Source of the DNA: Siphonodentalium dalli
Lineage: Eukaryota; Mollusca; Scaphopoda; Gadilida; Siphonodentaliidae
Assembly (NCBI GenBank): GCA_032622095.1
Contig: CP136064.1
Location: 142,805,954 to 142,869,953 of the forward strand
DNA: 64,000 bases
Direction: 5' to 3'
Part shown: piece by piece, positions 48,447-60,584 of the stretch
Layout of the letters: each line of letters starts with the position of its first letter
How positions within the stretch are numbered: the first letter of the stretch is position 1
Notes under the pieces: model-generated
Databases searched by the model: none
Seen by the model: only the letters and a program-made list of their open reading frames with translations
What the model was told of the DNA's origin: nothing
Translations under genes and position numbers: made by a program

Positions 48447-51400
48447 ATGCCAAAAAACGTTAAAAATATTCCCATTTCCAATTCAAATTATACGGTCTTA
48501 TGTATGACAGTGATATTGGCTGGGGCCATGTCTATGCTCTTATTACTTGCGGGTGATGTGGAAACCCACCCAGGGCCACTTAACACAACTAATACCGAAC
48601 CCAATTGTTCTTTCATGCTTCTCAATACTCAGAGTATACGTCGTAAAATTGACAATATTGCCGCCGAAACGACTGAAGGCAAATATGATTTCTGTTTATT
48701 CACCGAAACCTGGCTTAGTCGATCTATACCCGACAGCGATATCAAACTTCCTGGATACCATGACCCTGTACGCCATGATAGGGACGATGGAAGAACAGGG
48801 GGTGGGGTTTGTATATATGTGCGCGACTCGATTCCATTCCACGTCAGAAATGACCTCTTTTCCCCAGACATTGAAGCATTATGGATAGATGCCACGGTTA
48901 AGAAAAAAAGGTTATTAATCGGCTGTTTCTATAGACCACCAAACACACCCGTGAGTATATGGAAAAAAATTGACAAGAGTATAACAGTTGCACGCGACGA
49001 AGACCTTGACATTGTAATAGGTGGCGATTTTAATGAAAACTATTTTGTAGACGGTAATGGAAAAATTAATGAACTCTGTAGCGAGCGGGGATTTGCCCAA
49101 CTAGTTAGCGACAAAACCCATTATACGGAGAGGACATCAACCATGTTAGATCTTTTCTTGACAAATAATAAGAGTATTATTGAATCTTGTAATGTACATG
49201 GAAACTTTTTCGACAATACCGTGAGATACCACTGTCCGGTTGTCCTGCGACTAACTCTAGAAACGTTTAATACATCAACAACTCTAATGCGAAAGATATG
49301 GAATTATAATATGGCGAATTACAATGATATGAATAAAACTTTTAGCGATTGGAATTATAAGGAGCCTTGCAACTCCCCAGTTTCAAAACATGTTGAAATC
49401 TTAACAGATAAACTGATTACGACATGCCGAGAATATATCCCGAACAAAAATGTGACCGTCCGTAAGGGACTACCACCCTGGCTTACATGCAATATCCGAA
49501 AACTAATGAGACAAAGGAATAGACTACATAGGTTAGCTAAAGAAAAGAATACTCCACACGCGTGGGTAAACTTTAAAAACAAACGTAACGAGGTCATTTC
49601 GGCTATTCGAAAAAGCAAGAGACAATTTGATAGCAAAAATGAAAAGCTGCTCAATGATCATACAACTGACCAATCATCCTGGTGGAAAACACTCCAGAGC
49701 TATCTCTTTTCTAATGATAGTAGATCTATTCCCCCGATCGCGTCAAATGGCGAATTCCTGATCTCATCAACTGACAAAGCCAACGCATTTAATACATACT
49801 TCTCTACTGTTTCGTCAGTTGATGATACTGGGAAGAGCCTACCCCAATCCGTACTTGACCCTGACCGCCCACAAATATCTTTTATAAAACTTACACCTGT
49901 CGACGTGTATACCGCACTGAGGGGCCTCAAGGTGGCAAAATCCAGCGGACCAGACTGTGTAAGCCCAAAAGTCCTGAAGAATTGTGCATCATCACTGTGT
50001 GAACCATTATCATTTTATTTCAATTCTTTTATCAAGAATAGCTATTATCCACCAGAATGGAAAATATCAAATGTCACGCCGATATTTAAAATTGGTGATA
50101 CCAGTCTTGTGAACAACTACCGCCCAATCTCTCTTTTGAGTTGTGTATCAAAAGTATTCGAGAAGTGCATTCACAAATATCTCTCGGAATTTCTTAAAGA
50201 AAACAATATCTTATCTAATTATCAATCGGGGTTTATGAAGGGTGACTCGACTGTATTCCAGCTAACAGACATATACGATTACATAAGCATTTCTTTAAAC
50301 GAGGGTAAAGTAGTCCGATGCATATTTTGTGATATCAGCAAAGCATTCGATAAGGTCTGGCACTTGGGACTAATCCATAAACTCGAAAAAGTCGGAGTAT
50401 CTGGGAATTTGCTTAACCTCATCAAATCATACCTTGCTAACAGGAAGCAGAGAGTAGGGATTGAAGGAAGTTTTTCCGAATGGCAACAAGTAACCGCCGG
50501 TGTACCCCAGGGATCTGTGCTTGGCCCTCTTTTATTTTTGGTCTACATAAACGATATTGCAGTAAATATAACAAGTAACATCCGCCTCTTTGCCGATGAT
50601 ACCTCAATATACCTGACAGTTGAAAGTCCTGCGCTAGCCGCTAATGTACTAAATGATGACCTATATACGCTCGATCAATGGTAAAAAAAATGGCTTGTCG
50701 AGTTCAATCCACTAAAAACGGAATCAATGTTAATAGCAAGAAAGGATACAGACGTCCACCACCCCCACTAACTATGGGAACTACCACCTTAATCGAAGTT
50801 CCTTTTCATAAACACCTCGGACTGATCTTCAATAACCGAGGTACGTGGTGCACACACATCCGCATCACGATCGAAAAGGCATGGAAACGGGTTAATCTAG
50901 TTAGGAAACACAGATTTACATTGAACCGTAAAACACTGGAAATAATATACTTTGCCTATGTAAGACCAGTGCTTGAATATGCATCACCAGTATGGGATAA
51001 TTGTCCTAATTATCTCAGCAATGATATAGAGAAAATACAATTTGAAATGGCAAGGATCGTTACTGGAGCGACGAACAGCGCCAGTAAAGATAGCCTACTA
51101 TTAGATACTGGTTGGGAGACCCTGGCATCAAGGAGGAAAAAACAAAAGCTTATACAATTCCACAAAATAGTTAATAGTACAGCACCCGTGTACCTACGAA
51201 ATTATATTTGTCACTCTGAAAACCAAACCGGTTATAATCTTAGACATCATGCAATACGACTACCATTGGACGCCACAAAGGATATTTATAAAGATACATT
51301 TTTACCCTCTACAATAAGCGATTGGAATAGACTGCCAGAGTGTGTAAAAAATTGTACCAACCTGGACAAGTTTAAAGAGTCACTTGCTGACGATCGTATA

Positions 51401-51736
51401 TACACACATCCATACTACTATCATTGCCATAGTCGCAAATCCCAAGTATACCACACACGGTTGAGACTGAAATGTAGTAATTTGAATTTCGACCTCATGA
51501 CCAATTTTGTTAGGCCCGACCCATATTGTGCATGCGGTGCTGTTGAAACAGCCCACCATTACCTGTTAGAATGCCATTTATACCAGGCATCAAGATTGGA
51601 ATTGCTATCATCTCTACCAAACATAATATTATCAGAAAGAACCCTACTCGAGGGTTCACCCGAAAGTTCCATTAGGGAAAATCATAGTATTTTCGAGGCC
51701 GCACAAAGATACATAATTAGTACAAAACGATTCTAA
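48447..51736 (+). pseudogene. LINE ORF2: 2A-like leader, APE endonuclease, RT, C-terminal zinc motif
   Basis: From the first ATG, residues 15-35 are hydrophobic (YTVLCMTVILAGAMSMLLLL), followed by GDVETHPGP (residues 36-44), a 2A-like motif. The APE endonuclease follows (LLNTQS, FTETWLS, GGGVCIYVRD, GCFYRPP, GGDFNENY, TMLDLFLTN). The RT shows YRPISLLSC, CDISKAFDKVWH, AGVPQGSVLGPLLF and LFADDTSIYL. The frame is then broken by an in-frame TAA (50,682-50,684) and a frameshift in a C-rich run near 50,758-50,770. Beyond these it continues with HKHLGLIFN, YVRPVLEYASPVWD, DWNRLPECV and a CACGAVETAHHYLLEC zinc-type motif, ending at 51,736. It acts by target-primed reverse transcription. Clade CR1/L2-like by motif style. 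Confidence 0.9.
48552..48578 (+). other. 2A-like motif GDVETHPGP after a hydrophobic leader
   Basis: Codons for Gly-Asp-Val-Glu-Thr-His-Pro-Gly-Pro. The 2A consensus is D(V/I)ExNPGP; here His replaces the usual Asn. 2A peptides make the ribosome skip the Gly-Pro bond, and 2A-like sequences at the N-terminus of LINE ORF2 proteins are known from several invertebrates. The upstream hydrophobic stretch resembles a signal peptide. Activity of the His form is not assured. Confidence 0.75.
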
Positions 51737-53269
51737 ACGTAATACTATGTCACATGTCTTCTGCCATTGAGTCATATATAAAGTCATACATAATGTCATA
51801 ATTTGGAAAGCCTGACTGCCCAGCTAACTCATGTAGTCTCTGTACGCCAAGTTATACACAATTGACATATAATTCTACAGCCGAATGTTAAACTACCCCG
51901 CCCCCATTGACAATCCTATCTTTCTGACCTTTCTTAAACCTAACTACTCTCCTTTCGTCCCATTGGTTACCTTTAATTCCTTAATCACACCCCACTCCAG
52001 TTCTTATCTTATCTCTTGTTATCTTTTGTTGAGTGCGATCTATATCAAAATCACCAATAAGTTATTTAAAGTACAAACCAGAAAAATTCCCGTCTGACAC
52101 GCTCGAACGGCCTTATGTAGTTCGGAAAATTTAAGCGATCTGGGAGAGGACTTACAAAAAAGCCACAATATAGGCTTGTTGTCTCATCCCTTTCCAATCA
52201 CCCATACTCATCCATTAGCATTTTTGTAAAATATTCAACTTGTTTTGTATTGGGAATAAATATTGTTTACACCAAATAATACTTGATCAAATATAGCATC
52301 ATGCCAGACATTTTAAGAATTTGCGGTGAAATACAAAAAATTTACATGAATGACATGCGTCGCTTTAATTCTGGATGGACAAATCAATCAACAAATATGT
52401 GTTATTTGAAACCAACAAAGCGAATCAAGCCAGACTTTCTTAAGATAGTGCGCCATTGCTTAAAACTGTCTCATAGATTTCATGTACCACTTTAAACCTG
52501 GCCGGAAGAAAGAATGATGAGCACCATTCCAGATGCTTAAGGTTGTTGTTTTTGTTTTTTTTGGATTTAAAATCTTATTAAAATAGGAAAAAAGTTTCAT
52601 GAAAATAAAACGTCGCTTTACTAAATCATAGATGCTCGAATGAATCATGCCAGATGTTTTTTTTGTTTGTTTTAAAAAACAAAAACAAAAAAACGACACA
52701 TTTTTGTATTATATAAAATTGTCTCATGTATACATATTCGAATCTTACAAAGTGCAACATGCAAGATGTTTCTTAAGTAAAGAAGGCGTGTTATTATCAT
52801 ATTATATAAAATTGTCACGTTCCACCTTAATTTTTGATGCTTAAATGAATCAATACATATGCATTATTGGAATTCTACAAAGCGCATCATGCCAGACGTT
52901 TCACAATAAATTGTGTTACTTTTTTTTTTTATTATATAAAATTATCTTATGGATGTCATATACCACTTTAGCCCTGTCACATATAGCTCTAATTCAAAAC
53001 ATGTTTCAATTATTGAAATCTCACAAAGCGCACCATGCCACACATTTCTTAAGATTGTGCGTGTTAATATAAAATTGTCTCCAGAATGTCATGTGCTGCT
53101 TTAAAGCCGGCTGCAAGAATAAATGATGAAAAAAGTTGCATGTATTCAATACTGTAATCACACACAGAGCATAATTCCAAACATTTTATATTTCACATTA
53201 AAATGGAAAAAAAAAGTTTTATCGATGCCATGTGTCAATTAAAACCTGGATTAGATCCAGAATACTTAA

Positions 53270-53749
53270 AGGTACTCAATCCGATAAAACTCCTTTCAAT
53301 TACTATTTCGATGGCTTCGGGGGTCAGAAGTGTTTGATTCGGGTCGAGGAGGTCACCCATCAGGGCTCGGATTTGTTGGATGTCGATTTTGGAAATCTAT
53401 TATTTTTCATTATCGGGAATACTTTCTGGCCCAGAACACAGTCAAAATTGCTTTATTATTATTACTTGATTTTAGAGTTATCCATCCTTGTCCGTTTGAA
53501 TTGTGTTTTGTTGTACACATCTCGAGCAGGTTACGAAATTGACGGCAATTATTAGTACTCATCTCGAGCAAATAAAAAATTTCAGAAATCAATATCTAAT
53601 AGCTCTGAGCTTTGTTTGATGGGTTCCTCGACTCGGGTCAGATGCTTTTTGCCCCCGGAGCCAAAGAGATAGTAATATAGGACCCTCTGATCGGGTTGTT
53701 GTTGTTGGAATCTGTTGGGATGGGGACCCTCTGTTCGGATTGAGTACCT
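53270..53749. mobile_element. TTAA-flanked MITE, ends AGGTACTCAATCCG
   Basis: TTAA at 53,266-53,269 and 53,750-53,753. The ends AGGTACTCAATCCG and CGGATTGAGTACCT are perfect complements over 14 bases. The internal GATTTTAGAGTTATCCATC, TAATAGCTCTGAGCTTTG and GATGGGTTCCTCGACTCGG match the element at 13.2-14.1 kb, but this copy is not a full foldback. The open frames on + (53,232-53,555) are by-products. Confidence 0.88.
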
Positions 53750-54270
53750 TTAAAACTTATGCAGAACTATGGGATGCTTTAAAATACATGTATTCTTTAA
53801 TTAACATGCACGAAATATCTAAAATATTTCATATTGGCCTACCATCGTACACTCATGAATCACGATGAATAGCATACACTGCCTTATTACCCATGTATAT
53901 ACATATATGCACAAATGAATCGACAAATATGTCAAATACATGTATACAAATCCCATGATGGGTCACAAAATCTTACACATTACTCGAATAGTACACAGAC
54001 TGTATAGTATACCAGACTTAGCCTGGATGGTGCTTTACTATAGAAAAATGCCCTACAATATGAGATGTGCCACTTAACTTGGAATGTACGAATGAATTGA
54101 TACTGATACATGTACCAAAGTTTTATATTTAATAATGAATTGTGTTTAGACATAATGCCGCATGACCTGTGTTAAACCTAGAACATGTCTCATGAATTGT
54201 GTTATTCCTAGAACATGAATGTAACAATTATTTGACATGAACAAATGTACATACACATACCCACCCCATG

Positions 54271-54338
54271 GTGTGTCACCAAAAAAAAAAAAAAAAAAAA
54301 ATTTTTTTTTTGTTTTTGTTTTTTTTGGTGACACATAT
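54271..54338. repeat. A/T-run hairpin with GTGTCACC ends
   Basis: GTGTGTCACC plus a run of about 21 A is followed by a T-rich run and GGTGACACAT, giving a long A:T stem. It lies within the degenerate array, where GATGGGTCACC words are common, so it may have grown from an array unit. Confidence 0.75.
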
Positions 54339-55100
54339 AATGAGATGTGTCACATTAGTAACAATAAATATAGGAATCAATTGGCATATACATGTAAGTC
54401 TACAAATCCCATGATTTATATAATAGATGAAATGTCTCATGAATTGTCAAAAAATCCATAATGGCATAATTATGCCGCCTTTAATACTAGAACTAGATGT
54501 ATATACAAATTATTATATCTAATTAGGGATACACAAATGTACATGTATACATATCATATGATGTTTGACCAAATGTTTTTTATTTACAGATTCTTTATTA
54601 GGATGGTGCAGCATTGGTGCTTTATTTATGCAAATGTCTCATAAATGGCATGTGCCGATTTAACCTTGGATGTATGATTCAACTTTGGGTGTATGATTTA
54701 ACTTTGGATGTATGAATAAATTAACATATGCATACATGTATAAAAATCCCATGATGGGTCACCGATTACTTTTAGTAATACCAGAACTGAACACATTGCT
54801 TAGATTATAGAAAACTGTTGCATGAAGGGTACAATTTTGTCACCTTTCTAGTAATTACCCTTAAACATGTGATTTGATCAACACATACATGCATACAATT
54901 ACAAATCCCATGATGGGTTACCAAAATTGGTGCATCACTTTACTGGAATAACAATTAACCCACTATGCCAAACTTACTTATTTTTTTTATAATGCTCCTT
55001 TAACATGGACACAATTTTCATAAATGGCATGCCCATTTTTAACCCTAATGTACAAAATGATCAACATATATCCATGATTACATACAGGCGTACAATACAT

Positions 55101-56440
55101 GTACATGCATACACCCTTGTATTTACTGGAATTATGATACCAGTATTAGTATAGGCCTACTTATCTTTACTCATGACTCTGTTGTATTTTTGTATACAGT
55201 ATTTGATTTTAATATGACAAAATGTCAAAGCAGAAGATATGCATTCATGTACACAGGTGTGTAAACATACACAACTTCTGACAGGCTATACAGATATATT
55301 TAGTATTAAATATTTAGTATTAATTATTAATACTTACATTCACATAATGGTCGCCTACATATTCATTGCATTTGATCCTAAAGAGACATGACCAAATCCA
55401 TTCACCGCCTTCGGGAATGATGTTTGCTAGCCTACAGCATTCTGTGTCTATGGGTTAATCGTCTGCACTGGAGCCACCACGTGTTTAGTCGAATCCATTC
55501 AAATAGAATCGAAGACACCATAAAACTGTTGTGCAACAATTGCCTGACATTTCCACAAACCGTTTGAATGTATGTAAAATCCGAATAACTTTTATAAGAA
55601 ACAGGAATAGCTTAAATGTGATGTTTTCAAGTTTCTTGCACACGAGACGACTCCGATATTTCACGAATCCATGTCATCAAACTGACCTTGACATTTATTA
55701 TTATTAAATTAGGTCATGTTGTGACAGTACAGTCAGGTCCGAAACATTCCGATCGCAATAAAGTCAACTTCATCAAGACGAATTAATTCATGAATTTAGA
55801 CACAGTTACTGGACATAGGTCCCGGAGGTAGGGTTTTGTCGGGATTATAGATCGGTATCCATATAAAGCCTTCTTTATAGGGATACCGATTTGTAGGCTC
55901 GATGAGGCCTTGTGTTTGGGACTTTGTGTCCAGTAGATTTCTTTTAAAAACAAATTATACTATGTCAAATACAACCAGAAGTCGGTGTACCATTTATACA
56001 CGTATATGCAATCATTTATGAATCTTCAAAGTTTTATTAATTATAGGTTCTTGTTCATGTATTTTCAACATACTATTGGCATACACTCATACATTTAGCC
56101 ACATAGGTCTATATACCTTCATACAGGGTTCGCGCTGCCGCTTGCCAAATTTGCCAATGGCAAAAAAAAATCTCATTTGGCAAAAAAAAATCTCAGTTGG
56201 CAAAAATTTTGGCAAGTGGGTTTTCAATTCTGTGATGTGAAATATCTAGTCCGGAAACATCGAAGGTGGGAATATATCGCCGACTGTACAAAGGGAAACC
56301 ACATCGCGGACACTACAAAGGGAAACCCGGTCGACAACTATTAACCAAGCGATCACAAAGTGAGATGCAATCGTCTTTAGTTTTCACAAGACGGTAACAC
56401 CTTATTTCATACATAATCAAACTCACTGATGGGAGTTCAT
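55101..56440. other. Non-coding tract with one hairpin
   Basis: No gene. Besides the hairpin at 55,808-55,934 it holds a curious triplet of TTGGCAAAAAAAAATCTCA-like repeats at 56,145-56,220 (GGCAAAAAAAAATCTCATTT, GGCAAAAAAAAATCTCAGTT, GGCAAAAATTTTGGCAAGTG). Confidence 0.4.
55808..55934. repeat. Inverted repeat, ACTGGACATAGGTCCC ends
   Basis: ACTGGACATAGGTCCC at the left pairs with GGGACTTTGTGTCCAGT at the right. Inside, TCGGTATCCATATAAAG pairs with CTTTATAGGGATACCGA. A compact MITE-like hairpin. Confidence 0.7.
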
Positions 56441-56537
56441 TAATGCTCGCGTGTCAGGTGGTGTTGTTACAGAAACTGTGTTTATTTTAGATTGCTTAAA
56501 TAGTGACTGCGATACCAAACGTCAAATCATTTCTAAA

Positions 56538-56804
56538 ATGAGTCTCAAACGAAAACGTTCCGAGTGCGACGATACCGTGACGAAAGGTAAAAAACTGACG
56601 GACTTCTTTGGACGCAAAACAGTTTTGCCTACGTTACCTACGTCTGACTGTGTATTGACTGACATACAAAAAGACGACGTACGACCTGCAGATGTAACTG
56701 TTGTTGACGATGTAACAGACGAACGTGTGATTGATTTACATAGACGGACAGACATTAGTAACCAGGCTACATATATATTATGGAGTTATCTATTTCAACT
56801 ATGA
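56538..56804 (+). other. Unassigned small ORF with a KKLTDFFGRK motif
   Basis: An 88-residue frame from the ATG at 56,538. It starts basic (MSLKRKRSECDD), has KKLTDFFGRKTVLPTLP and then an acidic, Val/Asp-rich stretch. A basic N-terminus followed by an (L/I)xxFF motif is reminiscent of the N-termini of hAT/ZMYM-type transposase-derived proteins and of PCNA-binding boxes, but no zinc finger or transposase domain follows and no exon partner was found. It may be a first exon, a decayed transposon gene or chance. Confidence 0.3.
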
Positions 56805-57111
56805 CGTAAGTCCTCGTTGTGGGTCAATTAGATAGCCTACACGTCAAATCACAGATATGCGATTTTTGGCAATACTTTCATGAGAAAATAACAAGCGGAA
56901 TTTGAAATGTTCATTGACCGTCGATTGACACGCATTCGAGGACTTACCAGAAACACATACCCGCCGAATACAAAACATTATTAAAATAATATGTATTTCA
57001 TATTACGGTTAGCTCTAGTAACAATGCACGGACTATACATATTCATGCTTACATCTTTAATTCATTCTGAAGCGGAGGGCATACATTTCATTCATTCCAT
57101 TATAGGAACTC

Positions 57112-60100
57112 ATGGCTACACCTAACGTAAATTTGAGTGAGGTTCGGGATTCTGATGAATATAACTTTACAATGAAATGGAACGAAGCGGAACAGGAAAA
57201 TGACGATAATTTAAATTCTGCTATTAATACCTGCAATGAATGTGGATACATTTCACCATCAGACACTATAGATCAATCAAATAAAAAAACAAAATTTTCA
57301 ATATTCAGCCTCAACTGTCGAAGCATCAATGCAAATTTCGATTCTTTGTGTAATCTCCTATGCGATTTAAAGTCGAATAATAATTCATTCGACGTTATTG
57401 CTTTAACTGAAACATTTAAAATAAGACAACCATCGCACTTTCAGATACCGGGATATCACCCTATGGAATTCAAGTGCAGAGCTGACGACGATGATGCCTT
57501 TACATAAAAGATTCCATTGACTATAAAAATCGACCCGACCTTAGTGAATTTATTCCACACGTAATAGAAACAATATTCGTGGAAATTAACCCAGGAAAAA
57601 ACGACTCTCGGATAATCGGCTGCGTTTACAGACCAAATACCGCACCAAAGGCCAACATTGGTCAATTTTTGAACAAATTCGACGATATTCTAGAAAAAAT
57701 TTGTAACCACAAATCATATATATCAGGAAACTTTAATATTGACCTACTCAATTTCAACTCGCATACAAAAACGAATGATTTCATAAATAACATTTTCACA
57801 AGAGGATTCGTGCCAAGGATTACTAAACCTACCCGAATGACTGATCATTCAGCAACTCTCATCGATAATATATATACCAATAACCTACAAGGCGACTGTA
57901 AATCTGGCATAATCACATGCGATGTTTCCGATCACTTCGGCATATTTTATTCAGAATCTAACCAAAAGAGACAAAACAGCCCCAATAATAACGAAGCAAC
58001 CACTAATCAAAGAAGTTTTAGTCCTGATAACATAATTATATTCAAAAATCTTTTAAAATCGTGTACCTTTGACTCCGTCACATCTTGTAGAAGTGTCGAC
58101 CAAGCATATGAAATCTTCTTAGATATCTATATGAATGCATATGAACTAGCTTTCCCTATCAAAAGCCGACATATACCCAAAAAATTCATAAAACGCAATC
58201 CTTGGATGACATCCGGATTGATTAAGTCAAGTATTGTTAAGAACCAGCTATATCTACGCAAATTAAATAAACCCACGGAAACGAACGTAAATAAATATTT
58301 GAGTTATCGTACCTTATATAATAAACTAATCAGAAAGAGTAAAAATATATACTATACAAATATTCTAGAAGTAAATAAAAATAACTTAAAGAAAACATGG
58401 GAAATACTTAAGGGTGCATTGAAGATGAATGGAAACACAAATAATAACCCCAAGACATTTACCGAAAACGGAATAGAACTTGAAAATTCCAAACTCATAT
58501 CGGAAAAGTTCAATGACTTTTTCTCAAAAATTGGGCGGGAAACTAGCCAACTCAATGAACATGAAAATGACTCTCATTTTACAGATTTTCTCCATAACCG
58601 CAGACCAGACGACATCAATTTCAAAATAATTCCGACCTCTATGCAGGAAATCATCCTCACATGTTTCTCTATGACAGGGAAAGTATCAAGGGATTTCAAT
58701 GGTATATCAACTAAACTTATCAAGGAAACAATTGAGGAAATAGCCCCAGCATTATTGCATATTTTTAACTTGTCCTTAGAGCATGGAATAGTCCCTGACA
58801 AAATGAAAATTTCTAAAGTAGTTCCGATCCCAAAAAATAATACCACTCATGAAATTTCCAACTACAGACCTATCAGCATTCTTCCAGCTATCTCTAAACT
58901 TCTCGAAAAAATAATGCATAAACGATTACTAGACTTCTTAAATGAACAAAACATACTTTATAAACACCAATACGGCTTCCGCCCTAATCATTCAACCTTC
59001 CATCCTGTATTACACCTCCTCGATCAAGTTGTCTCAAATAATGACAAAATGACAAGAGATTCCACTTTAGCTCTATTTCTCGACCTCTCAAAAGCATTTG
59101 ACACGATAAATCACGATATTTTACTTCATAAACTAGATCACTATGGTATACGAGGCACAGCATACTCATGGTTTCAGAGCTACCTGAAAAATAGAAGGCA
59201 ATATGTTGAACTCAATGGTATCAAATCTGAATTGACGGAAGTGACGTGTGGAGTGCCCCAGGGATCAATTCTGGGACCGATAATTTTCTTAATTTACGTT
59301 AACGATATGTCAAATTCGACAACAATGGATATCTTATCATACGCGGACGATACGACTCTAGTAACTGGTGGAAAAAATGGCATCCTTGTAGAAAGTTATG
59401 TGAATAATGAGTTACGCAACATATTTGCTTGGTGCTGTAGCAATAAGTTAGTGATCAATACTAAAAAAAGCAACTATATGCTGATACACCCAGAGAACAA
59501 TGATGACAAATGGAACTTTATAAAGATTTACTTAAATAATACGGAACTAAACAAGATAGGAAATCTTGAGCACGAATCCTCCACAAAATTCCTAGGAATC
59601 CATATAGATGAAAACCTGACTTTCAAAAAACACGTGTCCTCTGTTTGTTCAAAAATGGTGAATGCCATATACCACATCAATAAAGTTAAACACTTCTTTC
59701 CTGGTAGCGCACTTAAAACATTATATTATGCTCTAATACAAAGCCATTTAGTCTACGCTGTTCAAATATGGGGACACGTCCCTGCGGTCAAAAAAATTTT
59801 CATGCTTCAAAAACGCGCAATACGAGTTATATGTAATAAGAAATATAGAAGCCACACAGAACCTCTCTTTAAAAAAGAAAATATACTCAAAATCTACGAC
59901 ATCCACAAAGTACAAGCGGCTGTTTTCATGCATGATTGGTATCATATGCGTTTAATAGAATCATTTACCGACATATTTTCCAAACGGAAAACAGGACCAG
60001 CCACCCGACAAAAGCACCCACTATTTTAAAAAAAACCAAGAACATCTTGGTCCCAACAACTACCATTTCATTCCTTTCCAACCATATGGAACAACTTAGA

Positions 60101-60233
60101 TAACGAATTTACATCATACCAATCCAGACACACATTTAAACGACGTTTACATGCCGATTGCATTAAAAAATATGCTGCAACAATTAAATGCAACAATCAA
60201 AGATGTCCCGACTGTGTAGTAGCTCCTCAATAA
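57112..60233 (+). pseudogene. LINE ORF2: APE endonuclease and RT (Jockey/L2-like)
   Basis: Starts at an ATG after a short leader; residues 1-60 have a C-x2-C pair (NTCNECGYIS). The APE endonuclease is FSLNCRSINANFD, ALTETFK and, after a frameshift near 57,497, GCVYRPN, SGNFNIDLLNF and SDHFGIF. The RT shows YRPISILPAISKLLEK, LFLDLSKAFDTINHD, CGVPQGSILGPIIFL and YADDTTLVTG (about 59,339). Then TKFLGIHIDENLTFKKH, HLVYAVQIWG and LQKRAIRVIC follow. An in-frame TAA in an A-rich run (60,027-60,029) interrupts it; the same frame continues with WNNL, FKRRLHADC and CNNQRCPDC to a stop at 60,231-60,233. Two lesions, so probably inactive but young. It likely shares the outer insertion with the ORF1 at 45.4 kb. 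Confidence 0.9.
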
Positions 60234-60584
60234 GTGACTTCCCCTATACCGCAATCCTCAACCTCACTCAGTACATTCCTTCTCGACTTTCAAGGAACAA
60301 CCCACTGACAAGAAAGAGACAAACCATCGAGTAACCAATAAACAATTTATCTAGACGTATACCCTCCATGTATATAATACAACCATTTTGTGATACATAA
60401 TTATATAGCCGTGCATTGTACAAGAAATCATGACCGCCTATCATAACATCTTTTCATTTTTAAGGGGGTGGCAGTAAGACAGTCTAGCCTGACTATGCCA
60501 CCCCTCGAATATACAACATAATATTTGTCAAATGTATTATGCATTAATATGTGTATATTTAAATAAAATATCCTATCCTATCCT
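60234..60584 (+). other. 3' UTR and terminal repeat tail of the LINE
   Basis: Non-coding, with AGTCTAGCCTGACTATGCCA and the tail AAATAAAATATCCTATCCTATCCT. A 3' microsatellite tail of this kind is typical of CR1/L2-type LINEs. The target sequence AATGCTTTGCGG follows directly. A second tail of the family is at about 63,440-63,557. Confidence 0.85.

Larger units (their letters stand above)
48392..52277 (+). mobile_element. Near-full-length CR1/L2-like LINE
   Basis: Carries a single long ORF2 (48,447-51,736, lightly damaged) and a 3' UTR with a C/T-rich stretch, GGCTTGTTGTCTCATCCC and the tail GGGAATAAATATTGTTTACACC. It is inserted in the degenerate array: array blocks occur on both sides (47,280-47,560 and from 52,290). 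A short leader precedes the first ATG, and no ORF1 of its own is evident. Light damage suggests fairly recent insertion. Confidence 0.85.
52278..55100. repeat. Degenerate tandem array, right part
   Basis: Many diverged repeats of CATGTGCCACTTTAA.CTGG, TACAAAGCG.ATCATGCCAGA, TTTCTTAAGA..GTGCG, TATTATATAAAATTGTCTCA and, further right, ACAAATCCCATGATGGGTCACC. Units are spaced very roughly every 150-250 bases and drift in sequence from left to right. It is interrupted by the TTAA element at 53,270-53,749. Together with 46,400-47,560 it forms one older array split by the LINE at 48.4-52.3 kb. No gene. Confidence 0.7.
45219..60584 (+). mobile_element. 15.4-kb composite insertion bounded by LINE ends
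   Basis: The block separates two halves of one RT gene. AATGC stands on both sides (45,214-45,218 and 60,585-60,589), and removing the block plus one AATGC rejoins the codons for DFRKA and FDTVW in register. Its left end is 5'-UTR-like and leads into a LINE ORF1 (45,446); its right end is a LINE 3' tail with TCCTATCCTATCCT. The simplest reading is one LINE insertion whose interior was later filled by other DNA (46.4-57 kb). A template-switch or other multi-step origin is also possible. Confidence 0.7.
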
